35,231 nt of DNA from Xanthobacter autotrophicus (GCF_030015065.1 NZ_JAIVFN010000040.1:1-35231); one strand, 5' to 3'; shown: positions 24,342 through 33,044, numbered from the stretch's first letter. The notes: generated by a model not told the origin, from the letters alone. Translations and numbers: made by a program.

Positions 24342-25042
24342 TGGCCTTCACCATCGAAGTCTTGCTGCTTCTGGCTCTGGCCTTTTCGCTGGGTCTTGCC
24401 TTGGGCTTCAAGCTGGGCCGCCGCCGCGCGGCGGTCGTCGCCGAGCGGGAAGGCGGCCTGCCGCCCGTGTCCTCCGGCGTGCTGCCGGTCCGTGAGGTCG
24501 CGCCGCCGGGCGTGCTTCCCTTCGCGGCGGCGTCCTTTGATGCCCCGGCGAACGCGCCTGTTCCGGGCGCGCCGGACCACGTGCCGGCCCGCCCGGCCCC
24601 GACCTCGTCGCCACGCGAGCCGGACCTCTTCTCCCGGCTCGGCCTGAGCCCCGGCATGGTCTCCCTGCCGCGCGATCCGGAGGACGAGGAGCCGCCGCGA
24701 GGCCCGGTCTCCCCGCGGCCCGCGCCGGCCCCGGTCGTGGTGCGCGAGAAGGGGCCGGACGGCCATCCCGGCGTGCGTCCGCCGACCCTGGAGGCGCCGG
24801 AGGGCGCGGGCGCGGACGACCTGAAGCTCCTGAAGGGCATCGGCCCGCAGAACGAGCGCCGGCTCAATGCGCTCGGCATCTACCATTTCCGCCAGATCGC
24901 CGCCTGGACGCCCGACGAGGCGGCCTGGGTGGGCAGCTACCTTGCCTTTCCGGGGCGCATCGAGCGGGAGGACTGGATCGGCCAGGCGAAGGCCCGCGCA
25001 GCCGGCGAGCCTCCGGCCGCGCCCGACCGGGAAGAGGGCTGA
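24338..25042 (+). CDS. membrane-anchored protein with C-terminal helix-hairpin-helix domain
   Basis: A 234-residue protein. An N-terminal membrane helix (FTIEVLLLLALAFSLGLALG) is followed by a basic stop-transfer GRRR, a Pro-rich variable linker (residues about 45-170), and a conserved C-terminal domain: DDLKLLKGIGPQNERRLNALGIYHFRQIAAW, then GRIEREDWIGQAKARAAG. This HhH-like domain is common in alphaproteobacteria, sometimes annotated as related to NADH dehydrogenase subunit E extensions. Start ATG 24338 uses GGAGG (24328-24332) inside the preceding gene. Coupled with the OmpA/BON gene. A link between envelope and nucleic acid is speculative; the fold often serves protein contacts. Confidence 0.75.
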   Translation: MMAFTIEVLLLLALAFSLGLALGFKLGRRRAAVVAEREGGLPPVSSGVLPVREVAPPGVLPFAAASFDAPANAPVPGAPDHVPARPAPTSSPREPDLFSRLGLSPGMVSLPRDPEDEEPPRGPVSPRPAPAPVVVREKGPDGHPGVRPPTLEAPEGAGADDLKLLKGIGPQNERRLNALGIYHFRQIAAWTPDEAAWVGSYLAFPGRIEREDWIGQAKARAAGEPPAAPDREEG

Positions 25043-25213
25043 GGGGGAGGGGTCTCGCTGCCCGAGCGCGGCGGATCGGGCGAGCCGGTGGCTCCCTCAC
25101 CCGCAAGCGGCAGTGGGGTCAGCTGAGCCACATTTGCTCTCGTTGTGGGGAAGGGGCCCGGCCATGACGATGCCGCCAGCGCCACGCTCCGTAGTGTTCT
25201 CCGAGCCGCTGGG

Positions 25214-25244
25214 CGTCATGGCCGGGACAAGCCCGGGCATGACG
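25214..25244. repeat. REP-like palindrome
   Basis: CGTCATGGCCGGG, spacer ACAAG, CCCGGGCATGACG: arms match at 12 of 13 positions. This ATGGCCGGGACAAGCCCGG type is a familiar dispersed intergenic element in Hyphomicrobiales genomes. Confidence 0.6.
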
Positions 25245-25273
25245 CAGCCGGTGTGTGGGCAGCCGGTGTGTGA
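25244..25273 (+). repeat. tandem 15-base direct repeat
   Basis: GCAGCCGGTGTGTG occurs twice with a period of 15 bases (25244-25258, 25259-25273). Confidence 0.6.
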
Positions 25274-25344
25274 CATGCGCTCCGCTGCTCCCTCTCCCGC
25301 TTGCGGGCAAGGGGTGGGGAGGGCGCGCGCCGGGGCCAGCCGCC

Positions 25345-27699
25345 TCAGCGGCCGCCGCGCAGGTCCGCTTCCATCTGCAGCTTGGAGGGGATGTTGAAGC
25401 GCACCTTGTAGACTTGGTAGTTCTCCATCACCCGCTGCACGTAATTGCGGGTTTCGGAGAAGGGGATGGCCTCCACCCAGTCCACCACGTCCACGTCCGG
25501 GTCGCGCGGGTCGCCATAGCGCTGGATCCACTTCGCCACATTGCCGCGTCCGGCATTGTAGGCGGCGAAGGCGAGCACGTAATTGCCGCGGTAGCTCTCC
25601 ACCAGCTCGCCGATCTCGGCGGCGCCGAACTGCACGTTGTAGGTCTGGTCGCTCATCAGCCGGCGCTCGTCATAGGCGACGCCGGTGAGCTTGGCGACGT
25701 GGCGTCCCGCCTCCGGCGTCACCTGCATGTAGCCCATGGCCTTGGCGCTGGAGACGATGCGCGGGTTGAACTGGCTCTCCTGCCGGGCGATGGCGTAGAC
25801 CACCGCCTTGTCCACCGGATAGCCGATGGAATTGAAGCTGGGCAGGCCGAAGGTGGGGAAGGCTTCCGCCTCCAGCGGGTGGCCCTCGGCGAGGCCCTCC
25901 TTGCCCACCACCAGCGCGCCGCGGGCGTCGCCATTGGCCTCGGCGAGGTCAGCCAGCATCACGAGCTGGGCCGGGTCCTCCATGCGCCAGGCGAGGTCGT
26001 AATAGATGGTGAGGGGAATGTCGCGCTCGCCGATGGCGTAGAGCATGCGCACCGCCTTGACCGGCTCCAGCCGGGCGAAGGTGCTGCGGCTGTCGAACGA
26101 GGCCGAGGGCGCGCGCAGCACCACCGGCGCCATGCCCAGCTTGGTGCGCGAGAGCTGGCCGTAATAGGTGGCCGAGAAGCGCGCCGCCGCCTGGTAACGC
26201 TCGTGGGCGCGTCCGCTGTCGCCCATGGCCTCGGCCGCCCGCGCCTGCCAGTAATAGGCGCGCGACAGGGTGATGGGATGTTTCTGCTCGTCGTCGATCC
26301 TGGCGAAATGCTGGGCCGCCGTGCGCGGGTCCTTCAGGAAGCGCAGGGCGATCCAGCCGGCGGTGAAGTGCTGCTCGGCACGGTAATTGTCGGCCTTGGG
26401 CGGCACGCCGGTCGAGGCCACCTTGTAGGCGGTCTGGGCATCGCCCGCGTCGAGAAGCTCGCGGGCGACGAGGCGCCGCTCGATCCACCATTCGTCGGGA
26501 TCGGCGCGGACCTGGTCGGAGGTCGAGCCGGCCAGCAGCGCGCGCGCGGCCTCCTGCGGCTTGTCCGCCCGGCGGGCCAGCTGGGACTTGGCGAACAGAT
26601 AGGCCGGGTCGTTGGCGAGGGAGAACGGCACCTGGGCCAGCAGCTTCTCGCCGTTCGCCTCCTTCCTGGCGATGGCCATGCGCGCCTTGGTGAGGGCAAC
26701 CACGTCCGAGCCCGCGCGCGCGGCGGCGCGCAAGGCGCGGTCCGGGTCCGGCTTGTAGCTGAAGCGGTCGGCCCTCAGCTTGTGGTCGGTGCGCGTGAGG
26801 AAGCCGGAGAACTCGTCGAGGATCTTGTTCTCGAACAGCTCGTTCAGCTCATCCTCCCGCCAGGCCTCGCGCACCCAGTCGGCGGCATCCGAGCGGTTGC
26901 CCGTCGAGACGAGATAGCGGGCGAGCGCGATCTTGCCCTCGCCGGAGAGCGGCGGCTGCTCGGCGAAGAAGGCGCGCGCCTTGCCGGGGTCCCGGTTCTC
27001 CTGGAACAGCACCCGCTCGGCGCGGCGGCGCAGCGTGCTCTGGGTAGGCCAGCCGGGCTTTTCCTTGAGGAATTCGTTGATGGCGTCGAAGCCGAGGTCA
27101 TTGGGGGCGTGGCGGATGACCAGCCAGGTCACCAGCGTGCGCGCCGCCGGATCGTCGATCTGCTGGGCGGCGCCCATGGCTTCCGCCGCGCGCCCGTTCT
27201 TGGCGGCACTCACCGCCACCTTCAGCGCGGCGAGGTCGCCGCCGGGAATGTTGGCCGAGGCGCCCAGCGTCGGCGCGGCCTGCGGGACCGCGGCCGGGGC
27301 GCGGGCGGTGGCCGGCTTGGCCGAGGGTTTGGCGGCGGTGGGCTTGGCAGCGGTGGGCTTGGCGGCAGAGGAATTGGCCGAAGGTTTGGCGGCCTCCTTC
27401 TTCGCATCCTTGCCGGCCTTGGAATCCGCGGCCGCCTTGGCGTTGCTGGCCGGCTTCGCGGTGGTCGACTTGGCGTCGGCCTTGGCATCCTTGCCGGATT
27501 TCGCGTCCTTGGCGGCGGGCTTACCGGCATCCTTGGCGGACTTCGTGTCCTTGGACTTCGTATCCTTGACCGTGTCCTTGGCCGCAGCGGGTTTGGCCGG
27601 CGGCGTCGGCGTGGTCTCCGCGCGAGCCGGCATCGCCCCGCTCCACGCGAGGGCAAGCGCGAGCGCGCTCACGGAAATCAGGCTCGAAACAGGCGACAT
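25345..27699 (-). CDS. Slt-type soluble lytic murein transglycosylase
   Basis: A 784-residue periplasmic enzyme. Signal peptide to about residue 28 (ALALALAWSGAMPARA). Residues about 35-140 are a low-complexity Lys/Ala/Pro/Asp linker with KDAK and AAKP repeats. A long alpha-superhelical (doughnut) region covers about 150-610. The catalytic SLT domain has E641 in YAIARQESQFNP, followed by AMGYMQVTPEAGRHVAK and LAFAAYNAGRGNV. It cleaves peptidoglycan to 1,6-anhydro-muropeptides during remodelling. The ATG at 27699 has AGGA upstream and begins exactly at the signal peptide. The frame runs open further upstream without conservation. Divergent from dapA. The family is the Slt70/DUF-free alphaproteobacterial type; the extended Lys-rich linker may span the periplasm or bind polyanions (inference). 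Confidence 0.92.
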   Translation of the reverse strand: MSPVSSLISVSALALALAWSGAMPARAETTPTPPAKPAAAKDTVKDTKSKDTKSAKDAGKPAAKDAKSGKDAKADAKSTTAKPASNAKAAADSKAGKDAKKEAAKPSANSSAAKPTAAKPTAAKPSAKPATARAPAAVPQAAPTLGASANIPGGDLAALKVAVSAAKNGRAAEAMGAAQQIDDPAARTLVTWLVIRHAPNDLGFDAINEFLKEKPGWPTQSTLRRRAERVLFQENRDPGKARAFFAEQPPLSGEGKIALARYLVSTGNRSDAADWVREAWREDELNELFENKILDEFSGFLTRTDHKLRADRFSYKPDPDRALRAAARAGSDVVALTKARMAIARKEANGEKLLAQVPFSLANDPAYLFAKSQLARRADKPQEAARALLAGSTSDQVRADPDEWWIERRLVARELLDAGDAQTAYKVASTGVPPKADNYRAEQHFTAGWIALRFLKDPRTAAQHFARIDDEQKHPITLSRAYYWQARAAEAMGDSGRAHERYQAAARFSATYYGQLSRTKLGMAPVVLRAPSASFDSRSTFARLEPVKAVRMLYAIGERDIPLTIYYDLAWRMEDPAQLVMLADLAEANGDARGALVVGKEGLAEGHPLEAEAFPTFGLPSFNSIGYPVDKAVVYAIARQESQFNPRIVSSAKAMGYMQVTPEAGRHVAKLTGVAYDERRLMSDQTYNVQFGAAEIGELVESYRGNYVLAFAAYNAGRGNVAKWIQRYGDPRDPDVDVVDWVEAIPFSETRNYVQRVMENYQVYKVRFNIPSKLQMEADLRGGR

Positions 27700-28148
27700 G
27701 AAATGTCCTCGCGGCGCGTTCGTGATCGTGCGGATTGATCGTGCGGCTTCCCCCTGGGCCATGTTCCGCCAGCCGTGTTGACGAAACCCTAACCAGATTG
27801 ATCGCGCAAAGAGGGCGAAAGCGGGGCTCATGGCCCCGCATGGGTTGCAATGATGGCAATGCCTCACCGGGGTGCCGCCTGTCCGGGGCCGGCGCGGTGG
27901 CGCGCTACGGGCTCGGCTTCCGGGCGCGGGCCCGGCCGGCTTCGGGCGTCCGGCGGGGCGTTGTCGTCGCGCGCCCCCTTTCCGGGCGGCCGGCAAAAGG
28001 ATAAGGGTCAAGGTCCGCACCCGCCGCTCATCCGAGCCGGCGTGGCGCCGGGATGCCCGCGCGCGGGCGCTCCCGGCCAATCAGCAAGCCCCCGCGAGGC
28101 TGGCCGTCACGGCCGGCCGACCAGCCCCAGGAACCCAAGGCGTTCGCC
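27700..28148. other. divergent intergenic region slt-dapA
   Basis: 449 bases, strongly GC-rich, with GC palindromic patches (GGGCGCGGGCCCGGCC and similar around 27925-27945). It must carry promoters for both neighbours, but no confident boxes were found, and no gene. Confidence 0.4.
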
Positions 28149-29048
28149 ATGTCGCCCATTTCGTCTGCGTCGCGCTTCCGCGGCTCGTTTACCGCCCTCG
28201 TCACCCCGTTCCGCGACGGCGCGCTGGATGAAAAGGCGTTCCGCGCCTTCGTGGACTGGCAGATCGCCGAAGGCACCCACGGCCTCGTGCCCGTGGGCAC
28301 CACCGGCGAGAGCCCGACCCTCTCCCATGAGGAGCATAACCGCGTGGTGGAATGGGCGGTCGAGCAGTCCGCCGGCCGCGTCCCGGTGATGGCCGGCGCG
28401 GGCTCCAACAACACCGCCGAGGCGGTGGCCCTGGCCCGGCACGCGCAGGAAGTGGGCGCCGACGCCCTGCTGGTGGTGACGCCCTATTACAACAAGCCCA
28501 CCCAGGAAGGTCTCTACCAGCACTTCAAGGCCATCGCCGAGGCGGTGGAGCTGCCGATCTTCATCTACAACATCCCGAGCCGCTCGGTGATCGACATGTC
28601 GGTGGAGACCATGGCGCGGCTGTTCGAGATCCCGAACATCGCCGGCGTGAAGGATGCCACCGCTAACCTTGCCCGCGTCTCGCTGCAGCGGCAGGTGCTG
28701 GGGCCGGACTTCATCCAGCTCTCGGGCGAGGACGCCACTGCGCTGGGTTTCATGGCCCATGGCGGGCACGGCTGCATCTCGGTGGCGTCCAACGTCGCCC
28801 CGCGCCTGTGCTCGGACTTCCAGACCGCCTGCCTCGCCGGCGACTACAAGGCGGCGCTGGCCATCCAGGACATCCTGATGCCGCTGCACACGGCCCTGTT
28901 CGTGGAGACCAACCCGGCGCCCACGAAGTACGCCCTCTCGCTGCTCGGCAAGATGAGCGAGGAGGCGCGGCTTCCCATGGTGCCGGTCTCCGAGACCACC
29001 CGCGCCGTGGTGCGCAGCGCCATGGTGCATGCCGGCCTCATCAACTGA
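28149..29048 (+). CDS. dapA: 4-hydroxy-tetrahydrodipicolinate synthase
   Basis: A 299-residue TIM-barrel class I aldolase of lysine/diaminopimelate synthesis. It condenses pyruvate with aspartate semialdehyde. Key residues: T51-T52 in [10 protein letters not shown]114 in TPYYNKP, Y140 and R145 in FIYNIPSRS, and the Schiff-base lysine K168 in [29 protein letters not shown] is also typical. Full length and intact. The order dapA - (TA pair) - smpB is the usual Hyphomicrobiales layout with a TA module inserted. The product feeds peptidoglycan, consistent with the transglycosylase gene next door, though these are divergently transcribed. Confidence 0.97.
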   Translation: MSPISSASRFRGSFTALVTPFRDGALDEKAFRAFVDWQIAEGTHGLVPVGTTGESPTLSHEEHNRVVEWAVEQSAGRVPVMAGAGSNNTAEAVALARHAQEVGADALLVVTPYYNKPTQEGLYQHFKAIAEAVELPIFIYNIPSRSVIDMSVETMARLFEIPNIAGVKDATANLARVSLQRQVLGPDFIQLSGEDATALGFMAHGGHGCISVASNVAPRLCSDFQTACLAGDYKAALAIQDILMPLHTALFVETNPAPTKYALSLLGKMSEEARLPMVPVSETTRAVVRSAMVHAGLIN

Positions 29049-29072
29049 GCGCCGGTCTGCTATGCTTTGTTC

Positions 29073-29318
29073 ATGACCAAGCTGCTGGAACAGGCCATTG
29101 CCGAGATCCGCAAGCTCTCCGACGCGGAACAGGACCGCGCCGCCGAGCTGCTGCTGGGCCTTGTCCACCAGGGCGAGGAAGGTGGAGGCGGGGCGGCGGA
29201 TTACCAGCTGACGCCGGAGCAGATCGAGCGGGTCCGGCTCGGTCTTGCACAGGCGCGGCGGGGCGAGTTCGCGGATCCGCAGGAGATCGAGGAGCTGTGG
29301 CGGCAGTTCGGGCTGTGA
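29073..29318 (+). CDS. antitoxin of a RelB/ParD-like toxin-antitoxin pair
   Basis: An 81-residue acidic protein: MTKLLEQAIAEIRKLSDAEQ, then LTPEQIERVRLGLAQARRGEFADPQEIEELWRQFGL. The C-terminal segment EQ...V..GLA.A.RGEFA....I..L...FG is typical of small antitoxins that wrap RelE/ParE toxins. The N-terminal part (IAEIRKLSDAEQDRAAELLL) is a conserved helix of a family of such antitoxins. Its stop overlaps the toxin GTG start (GTGA at 29315-29318), the usual coupling that keeps antitoxin in excess. It inserts between dapA and smpB. The start may be ATG 29073 (chosen) or TTG 29067. Confidence 0.8.
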   Translation: MTKLLEQAIAEIRKLSDAEQDRAAELLLGLVHQGEEGGGGAADYQLTPEQIERVRLGLAQARRGEFADPQEIEELWRQFGL

Positions 29319-29596
29319 AGGTCCACTTCACGCCGGTCGCGCAGGAGGACCTTGCGGCGATCCTCGCCTATTTGCGGCAGCATTCGCCGGCGGGCATGCG
29401 CCATGTGGGTTCCGCGATCCACCAGACCATCCGCCTGCTTGCGGCCGAACCTTTCATGGGGCGGCCGGGCGTTCTGCCGGGCACCCGCGAGTTCATCGTG
29501 CGCGGCTATCCTTATCTCATTGCGTATGGGGTTGATGAGACGCGCCGGGAACTGTCGATCGTTTCCGTCGTCCACACAGCCCGCCTGCGCCCCTGA
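29315..29596 (+). CDS. RelE/ParE family toxin
   Basis: A 93-residue protein with the ParE/RelE fold pattern: VHFTPVAQEDLAAILAYLRQHSPAGM, then IHQTIRLLAAEPFMGRPGVLPGTREFIVRGYPYLIAYGVD, and ELSIVSVVHTARLRP at the end. The R-G-x-P-G-x-R-E...Y.Y.I.Y and V.H..R motifs are those of ParE-type (gyrase) rather than classical RelE toxins, so the target may be gyrase. GTG start at 29315, overlapping the antitoxin stop. It appears intact. Confidence 0.88.
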   Translation: MKVHFTPVAQEDLAAILAYLRQHSPAGMRHVGSAIHQTIRLLAAEPFMGRPGVLPGTREFIVRGYPYLIAYGVDETRRELSIVSVVHTARLRP

Positions 29597-29641
29597 CCCA
29601 TCCCGCTTGCCTGAGCGGTGCGTCGAGACCACATTCCCACC

Positions 29642-30118
29642 ATGAGCAGCAAGAAGACTGAAGCCCCGCGCAAGATCGCCGCCGACAACCGGCGCGCGCG
29701 GTTCGATTTCGAGATTGGCGAGACCTTCGAGGCCGGTGTCATGCTCACCGGCACCGAGGTGAAGAGCCTGCGCGGTGGCAAGGCCACCATCGGCGAGAGC
29801 TATGCCGCCCAGAAGGCCGGGGAGATGTGGCTCTACAACGCCTACATTCCCGAATATCTGGAGGCCAACCGCTTCAACCACGAGACCCGCCGGCCCCGCA
29901 AGCTGCTGCTGCACAAGCGGCAGATCGCCAAGCTCGGCCAGGCGGTGGAGCGAGAGGGCATGACGGTTGTCGCGCTGAAGATCTATTTCAACGACCAGGG
30001 TCGCGCCAAGGTGGAGCTGGCCCTCGCCAAGGGCAAGAAGGCCCACGACAAGCGCGAGGCCTCCAAGGAACGCGACTGGGCGCGCGACAAGGCACGCCTC
30101 ATGCGCGACCGCGGCTGA
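29642..30118 (+). CDS. smpB: SsrA-binding protein SmpB
   Basis: A 158-residue protein with the SmpB signature: N-terminal beta-barrel with [63 protein letters not shown], and the basic C-terminal tail [24 protein letters not shown]. It delivers tmRNA to stalled ribosomes (trans-translation). The start is ATG 29642 after the divergent spacer. The tmRNA gene is not in the window. It is complete. Confidence 0.98.
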   Translation: MSSKKTEAPRKIAADNRRARFDFEIGETFEAGVMLTGTEVKSLRGGKATIGESYAAQKAGEMWLYNAYIPEYLEANRFNHETRRPRKLLLHKRQIAKLGQAVEREGMTVVALKIYFNDQGRAKVELALAKGKKAHDKREASKERDWARDKARLMRDRG

Positions 30119-30136
30119 CGTAAAGGGGAGCGCGCC

Positions 30137-30542
30137 ATGGCCGGCAGGATCGCGTTTGACCATTGCGTCGTCCATGTGAGCGATTTCAAGCGCTCCAACG
30201 CCTTCTCTGCGGCCGTGCCGGGCGCCGATGTGGTGCCGGTGGGCGCAGGCTTCGCCTATGGCTTCGGCGACCGCCAGCTCAACCTGCACGGGCCGGGGGT
30301 GGACCCGGTCCCGGTGGCGCGGCTGCCGGTCCAGCCCGGCAACAGCGATCTGTGCTTTCGCTGGGACGGGTCCATCGCCGGCGCGATCGCGCACCTTGCC
30401 GCCCATGGACTCACGCCGAAGCTGGGGCCGGTGCCGCGCTTCGGCGCGCGCGGGCGGGGGGGCGAGCGTCTATTTCCACGATCCCGACGGATCGCTTTTG
30501 GAATTCATCTCCCATGACGACGCGCAGGAGGACACGCCATGA
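30137..30542 (+). pseudogene. VOC/glyoxalase-family protein, frameshifted in a G-run
   Basis: About 134 residues if repaired. The first frame gives IAFDHCVVHVSDFKRSNAF, then GFAYGFGDRQLNLHGPG and HLAAHGLTPKLGPVPRFGARG; the other frame gives ASVYFHDPDGSLLEFISHDD. The switch occurs in seven G at 30456-30462. With six G the protein reads straight through GARGRGASVYFHDPDG. The YFHDPDGSLLEF motif (metal-binding Glu) is thus cut from the domain. GGGGAG at 30124-30129 supports the ATG. The repaired stop overlaps the next start (ATGA at 30539-30542), so upstream translation would normally couple to the peroxiredoxin gene. It could be a sequencing error or a phase-variable tract. Confidence 0.85.
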
Positions 30543-31108
30543 GCACCTACACCGCGCTGCCCGAGAATCTTCCCGCGCCCGAGGATGACGGCGCCGCCGC
30601 CCATCTGCCGGGTCTGGAACTGCCCATCATCGCGCTGCCGGCCACCGACGGGCGGATGATCGACCTATCGGGCCTGTCGGGGCTCGCCGTGGTCTATGCC
30701 TATCCGCGCACCGGCGTGCCCGGCCAGCCTTTGCCCACGGGCTGGGACGAGATCCCCGGCGCGCGGGGCTGCACCCCGCAATCCTGTGCCTTCCGCGACC
30801 ATTTCGCGGACCTGAGGGCGGCTGGGGCGGAGCATGTGTTCGGCCTCTCCCTCCAGGAGACGCCCTACCAGCAGGAGGTGGCGGAGCGGCTGCACCTGCC
30901 GTTCCCGCTTTTGTCCGACCACCGCCATGAGCTGGCCCGCGCCATCCGCCTGCCCACCTTCACGGTGGAGGGGGCGCTGCTCTTGAAGCGCATCACCCTC
31001 ATCATCGAGGACGGCGCCATCTCCCACGTTTTCTATCCGGTGTTCCCGCCGGACCGGAACGCCGCCGACGTGCTGGCGCACCTTCACGCCAAGCGCGGGC
31101 AGGAGTAG
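30539..31108 (+). CDS. peroxiredoxin (AhpC/TSA, BCP/PrxQ-like)
   Basis: A 189-residue thioredoxin-fold protein. The core motif VVYAYPRTGVPGQPLPTGWD is followed by GCTPQSCAFRDHFADLRAAG, with C78 (peroxidatic) and C83 in the BCP/PrxQ spacing, although the usual DxxPGCTxE is stretched by an insertion. The later motifs VFGLSLQETPYQQEVAERLHLPFPLLSD and the strand LLLKRITLIIEDGAISHVFYPV are typical. It likely reduces peroxides with thioredoxin in the cytoplasm. Its ATG overlaps the end of the upstream VOC gene, so it is in an operon with it. Confidence 0.88.
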   Translation: MSTYTALPENLPAPEDDGAAAHLPGLELPIIALPATDGRMIDLSGLSGLAVVYAYPRTGVPGQPLPTGWDEIPGARGCTPQSCAFRDHFADLRAAGAEHVFGLSLQETPYQQEVAERLHLPFPLLSDHRHELARAIRLPTFTVEGALLLKRITLIIEDGAISHVFYPVFPPDRNAADVLAHLHAKRGQE

Positions 31109-31120
31109 CGCTCGCGCCGA

Positions 31121-31822
31121 TCAGGCCGCGTCGAGATAGCCGCGCACGGCGGCGAAGACCGTGCGGAACATGGCCGGCGTCAGCACGCCCGTATTGGTAT
31201 TGTAGCGCGAGCAGTGATAGCTCGCGAACAGCCGCACCGGTCCCATGGTCCCGTGCTCGATCGTGTCCGTGGCGCCGTGGCCGAACTTGAGCCGTGAGGC
31301 CTTCTGCCCCAGCGCCGCGAGGGTCGAATCGTGGGCGATCTTGCCGAGGGTCACGATGGCGGAGAGGCGCGGCATGGCGGCCATGGGCGCGGACAAAAAC
31401 GGCCGGCAGGTGCGGATCTCCTCCGGCGTCGGCTTGTTCTGCGGCGGCACGCAGCGCACCGCATTCACGATGCGGGCATCGGTGAGGGTAAGCCCGTCTT
31501 CCGGATGGGCGGCATAGGGGCCGGTGGCGAAGCCGTATTCGATCAGTGTGGCGTAGAGCAGGTCGCCGGCATAGTCGCCGGTGAAGGGGCGCCCGGTGCG
31601 GTTCGCCCCGCGCAGGCCGGGGGCGAGGCCGACGATGAGCAGGCGCGCATCCTGCGGCCCGAAGGCCGGCACCGGGGCATTGTGCCAGGAGGGCTCGGCC
31701 GCCCGCCATTCATGGCGGAAGTCGGCGAGGCGGGGGCACAGGGGACAGTCGGCCCCCGGCTCCAGGGGCGTCCGCGCAGGCGCCCGGGCGGCGGAGGCCC
31801 GGGCAACGGCAACCTTGGCCAT
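31121..31822 (-). CDS. uracil-DNA glycosylase family 5 (UdgB-like)
   Basis: A 233-residue UDG-fold protein. Four cysteines (C26, C29 in ADCPLCPRL; C124 in NAVRCVPP; C139 in RTCRPFL) are placed as in 4Fe-4S glycosylases. Active-site motif LLIVGLAPGLRGANRTGRPFTGDYAG and the late SYHCSRYNTNTGVLT (usual form SYHPSRQNTNTG) identify family 5, which acts on uracil and hypoxanthine in double-stranded DNA. Pro-to-Cys and Gln-to-Tyr changes in that last motif are a little unusual. Its gene ends convergently with the peroxiredoxin gene. The next gene upstream on this strand begins 16 bases away (31838), so they may be co-transcribed. Confidence 0.9.
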   Translation of the reverse strand: MAKVAVARASAARAPARTPLEPGADCPLCPRLADFRHEWRAAEPSWHNAPVPAFGPQDARLLIVGLAPGLRGANRTGRPFTGDYAGDLLYATLIEYGFATGPYAAHPEDGLTLTDARIVNAVRCVPPQNKPTPEEIRTCRPFLSAPMAAMPRLSAIVTLGKIAHDSTLAALGQKASRLKFGHGATDTIEHGTMGPVRLFASYHCSRYNTNTGVLTPAMFRTVFAAVRGYLDAA

Positions 31823-31837
31823 GCTCGGTTCCGAGGC

Positions 31838-32449
31838 TCAGGTTTCGCCGGGATCGCTGGCCGCGGCGGCGGCGCCGCGGCGCTCCAGGAAGCGGGGCGT
31901 CTCCGACATGCGGCCCTGCCGCTCGGAGGGGTCGCGCCCGATCTTGGGCTGGAGCTCCACCAGGTCGATGAACACGTCCGCCTGCCGGCGCAGGTCGTCG
32001 GCGATCAGCGGCGGCTGGGTGGAGATGGTGGAGACCACCGACACCCGCACGCCCTTGCGCTGGAGCGCCTCCACCAGCGAGCGGAAGTCGCCGTCGCCGG
32101 AGAACAGGACGATGTGGTCCACGTGCTCGGCGAGCTCCATGGCGTCCACGGCAATCTCGATGTCCATGTTGCCGCGCACGCGCCGGCGGCCCTGCGAATC
32201 CGTGAATTCGCGCGCGAGCTTCGTGACCACGGCGTAGCCGTTATAGTCCAGCCAGTCGAGCAGCGGGCGGATCGAGGAATATTCCTGGTCCTCGATCAGT
32301 GTCGTGTAATAGAAGGCCCGCAACAGATACCCACGGCTCTGGAACTCCTTCAGGAGCCGCTTGTAGTCGATGTCGAAGCCGAGCGCTTTGGTAGCGGAAT
32401 ATAGATTGGCGCCATCAATCAGAAGAGCGATCTTTTCCAGGCCCTGCAT
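31838..32449 (-). CDS. NYN domain protein (LabA/DUF88 family)
   Basis: A 203-residue protein with the PIN-like NYN nuclease fold: EKIALLIDGANLYSATKALG (first catalytic Asp), MDIEIAVDAMELAEHVDHIV (Asp cluster) and LFSGDGDFRSLVEALQRKG (GDGDF motif with acidic residues). Putative RNase that may act in RNA processing. The ATG at 32449 begins the conserved region; the Shine-Dalgarno is weak. It stands divergently from rpoZ, the usual Hyphomicrobiales arrangement. The C-terminal 35 residues are disordered (Arg/Ala/Ser-rich). Confidence 0.9.
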   Translation of the reverse strand: MQGLEKIALLIDGANLYSATKALGFDIDYKRLLKEFQSRGYLLRAFYYTTLIEDQEYSSIRPLLDWLDYNGYAVVTKLAREFTDSQGRRRVRGNMDIEIAVDAMELAEHVDHIVLFSGDGDFRSLVEALQRKGVRVSVVSTISTQPPLIADDLRRQADVFIDLVELQPKIGRDPSERQGRMSETPRFLERRGAAAAASDPGET

Positions 32450-32654
32450 ACAAAGGTCCGCCGATGGAATGGGATGGGCGTAACGGGAACGGTTGCAAAC
32501 CACGTCGTTCGACCGCCTTTCTCCGACGAAGCACCGTTCAAGGCAAGCGAAAAAGGCACGGCGGGCTTGCCCAACATGGTGAATTGCTGTACTGACCCGC
32601 TCTTCCCAAGGCCCATAGTTGCGCGCCTGATGCGCATGAGGGAGTGACGAGCCC

Positions 32655-33044
32655 ATGGCCCGTGTCACGGTTGAAGATTGCATCGACAAGGTGGACAACC
32701 GGTTCGAGCTGGTCCTGCTCGCCGCCCACCGGGCGCGCATGATCTCGTCCGGTTCCCAGATCACCGTCGATCGCGACAATGACAAGAACCCGGTGGTCGC
32801 CCTGCGCGAGATCGCCGACGAGACGGTGAGCCCCGAGGATCTGAAGGAAGACCTCATCCACTCGCTGCAGAAATACACCGAGGTGGACGAGCCCGAACCC
32901 GAGGCGGTGCCCCTCATCGCCTCCGGTGACAGCTCGGGCGGCGACGACAGCGACGTCATGCTCGACCGCATGACCGAGGAAGAGCTGCTCGCCGGCCTCC
33001 AGGGCCTCGTGCCACCGGAGCATACCGACGACGACGAAGGCTGA
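32655..33044 (+). CDS. rpoZ: RNA polymerase omega subunit
   Basis: A 129-residue omega subunit: [20 protein letters not shown], then [29 protein letters not shown], followed by an acidic extension of about 60 residues common in alphaproteobacteria. It helps assemble beta' into core RNA polymerase. GGAGTGACGAG precedes the ATG. An intrinsic terminator follows, so it is not co-transcribed with what follows; relA/spoT, often next in this order, is absent here. Confidence 0.98.
   Translation: MARVTVEDCIDKVDNRFELVLLAAHRARMISSGSQITVDRDNDKNPVVALREIADETVSPEDLKEDLIHSLQKYTEVDEPEPEAVPLIASGDSSGGDDSDVMLDRMTEEELLAGLQGLVPPEHTDDDEG

Larger units (their letters stand above)
25043..25344. other. intergenic region with palindromic and tandem short repeats
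   Basis: Convergent end region between the HhH gene and the transglycosylase gene. It contains the palindrome at 25214-25244, a partial further copy of its arm (GGCCCGGCCATGACG, around 25156-25170), a 15-base tandem duplication at 25244-25273, and GC-rich stretches such as CCGCTTGCGGG. The first bases of the window (GGCAAGCGGGAGAGGGG) look like the edge of a similar GC-rich intergenic repeat. No gene seen. Confidence 0.5.

Noticed and set aside
25255-27738. 827-codon plus-strand open frame
   Set aside because: Antisense to the Slt transglycosylase gene, which has signal peptide and catalytic ESxF motif; the antisense frame has no known domain.
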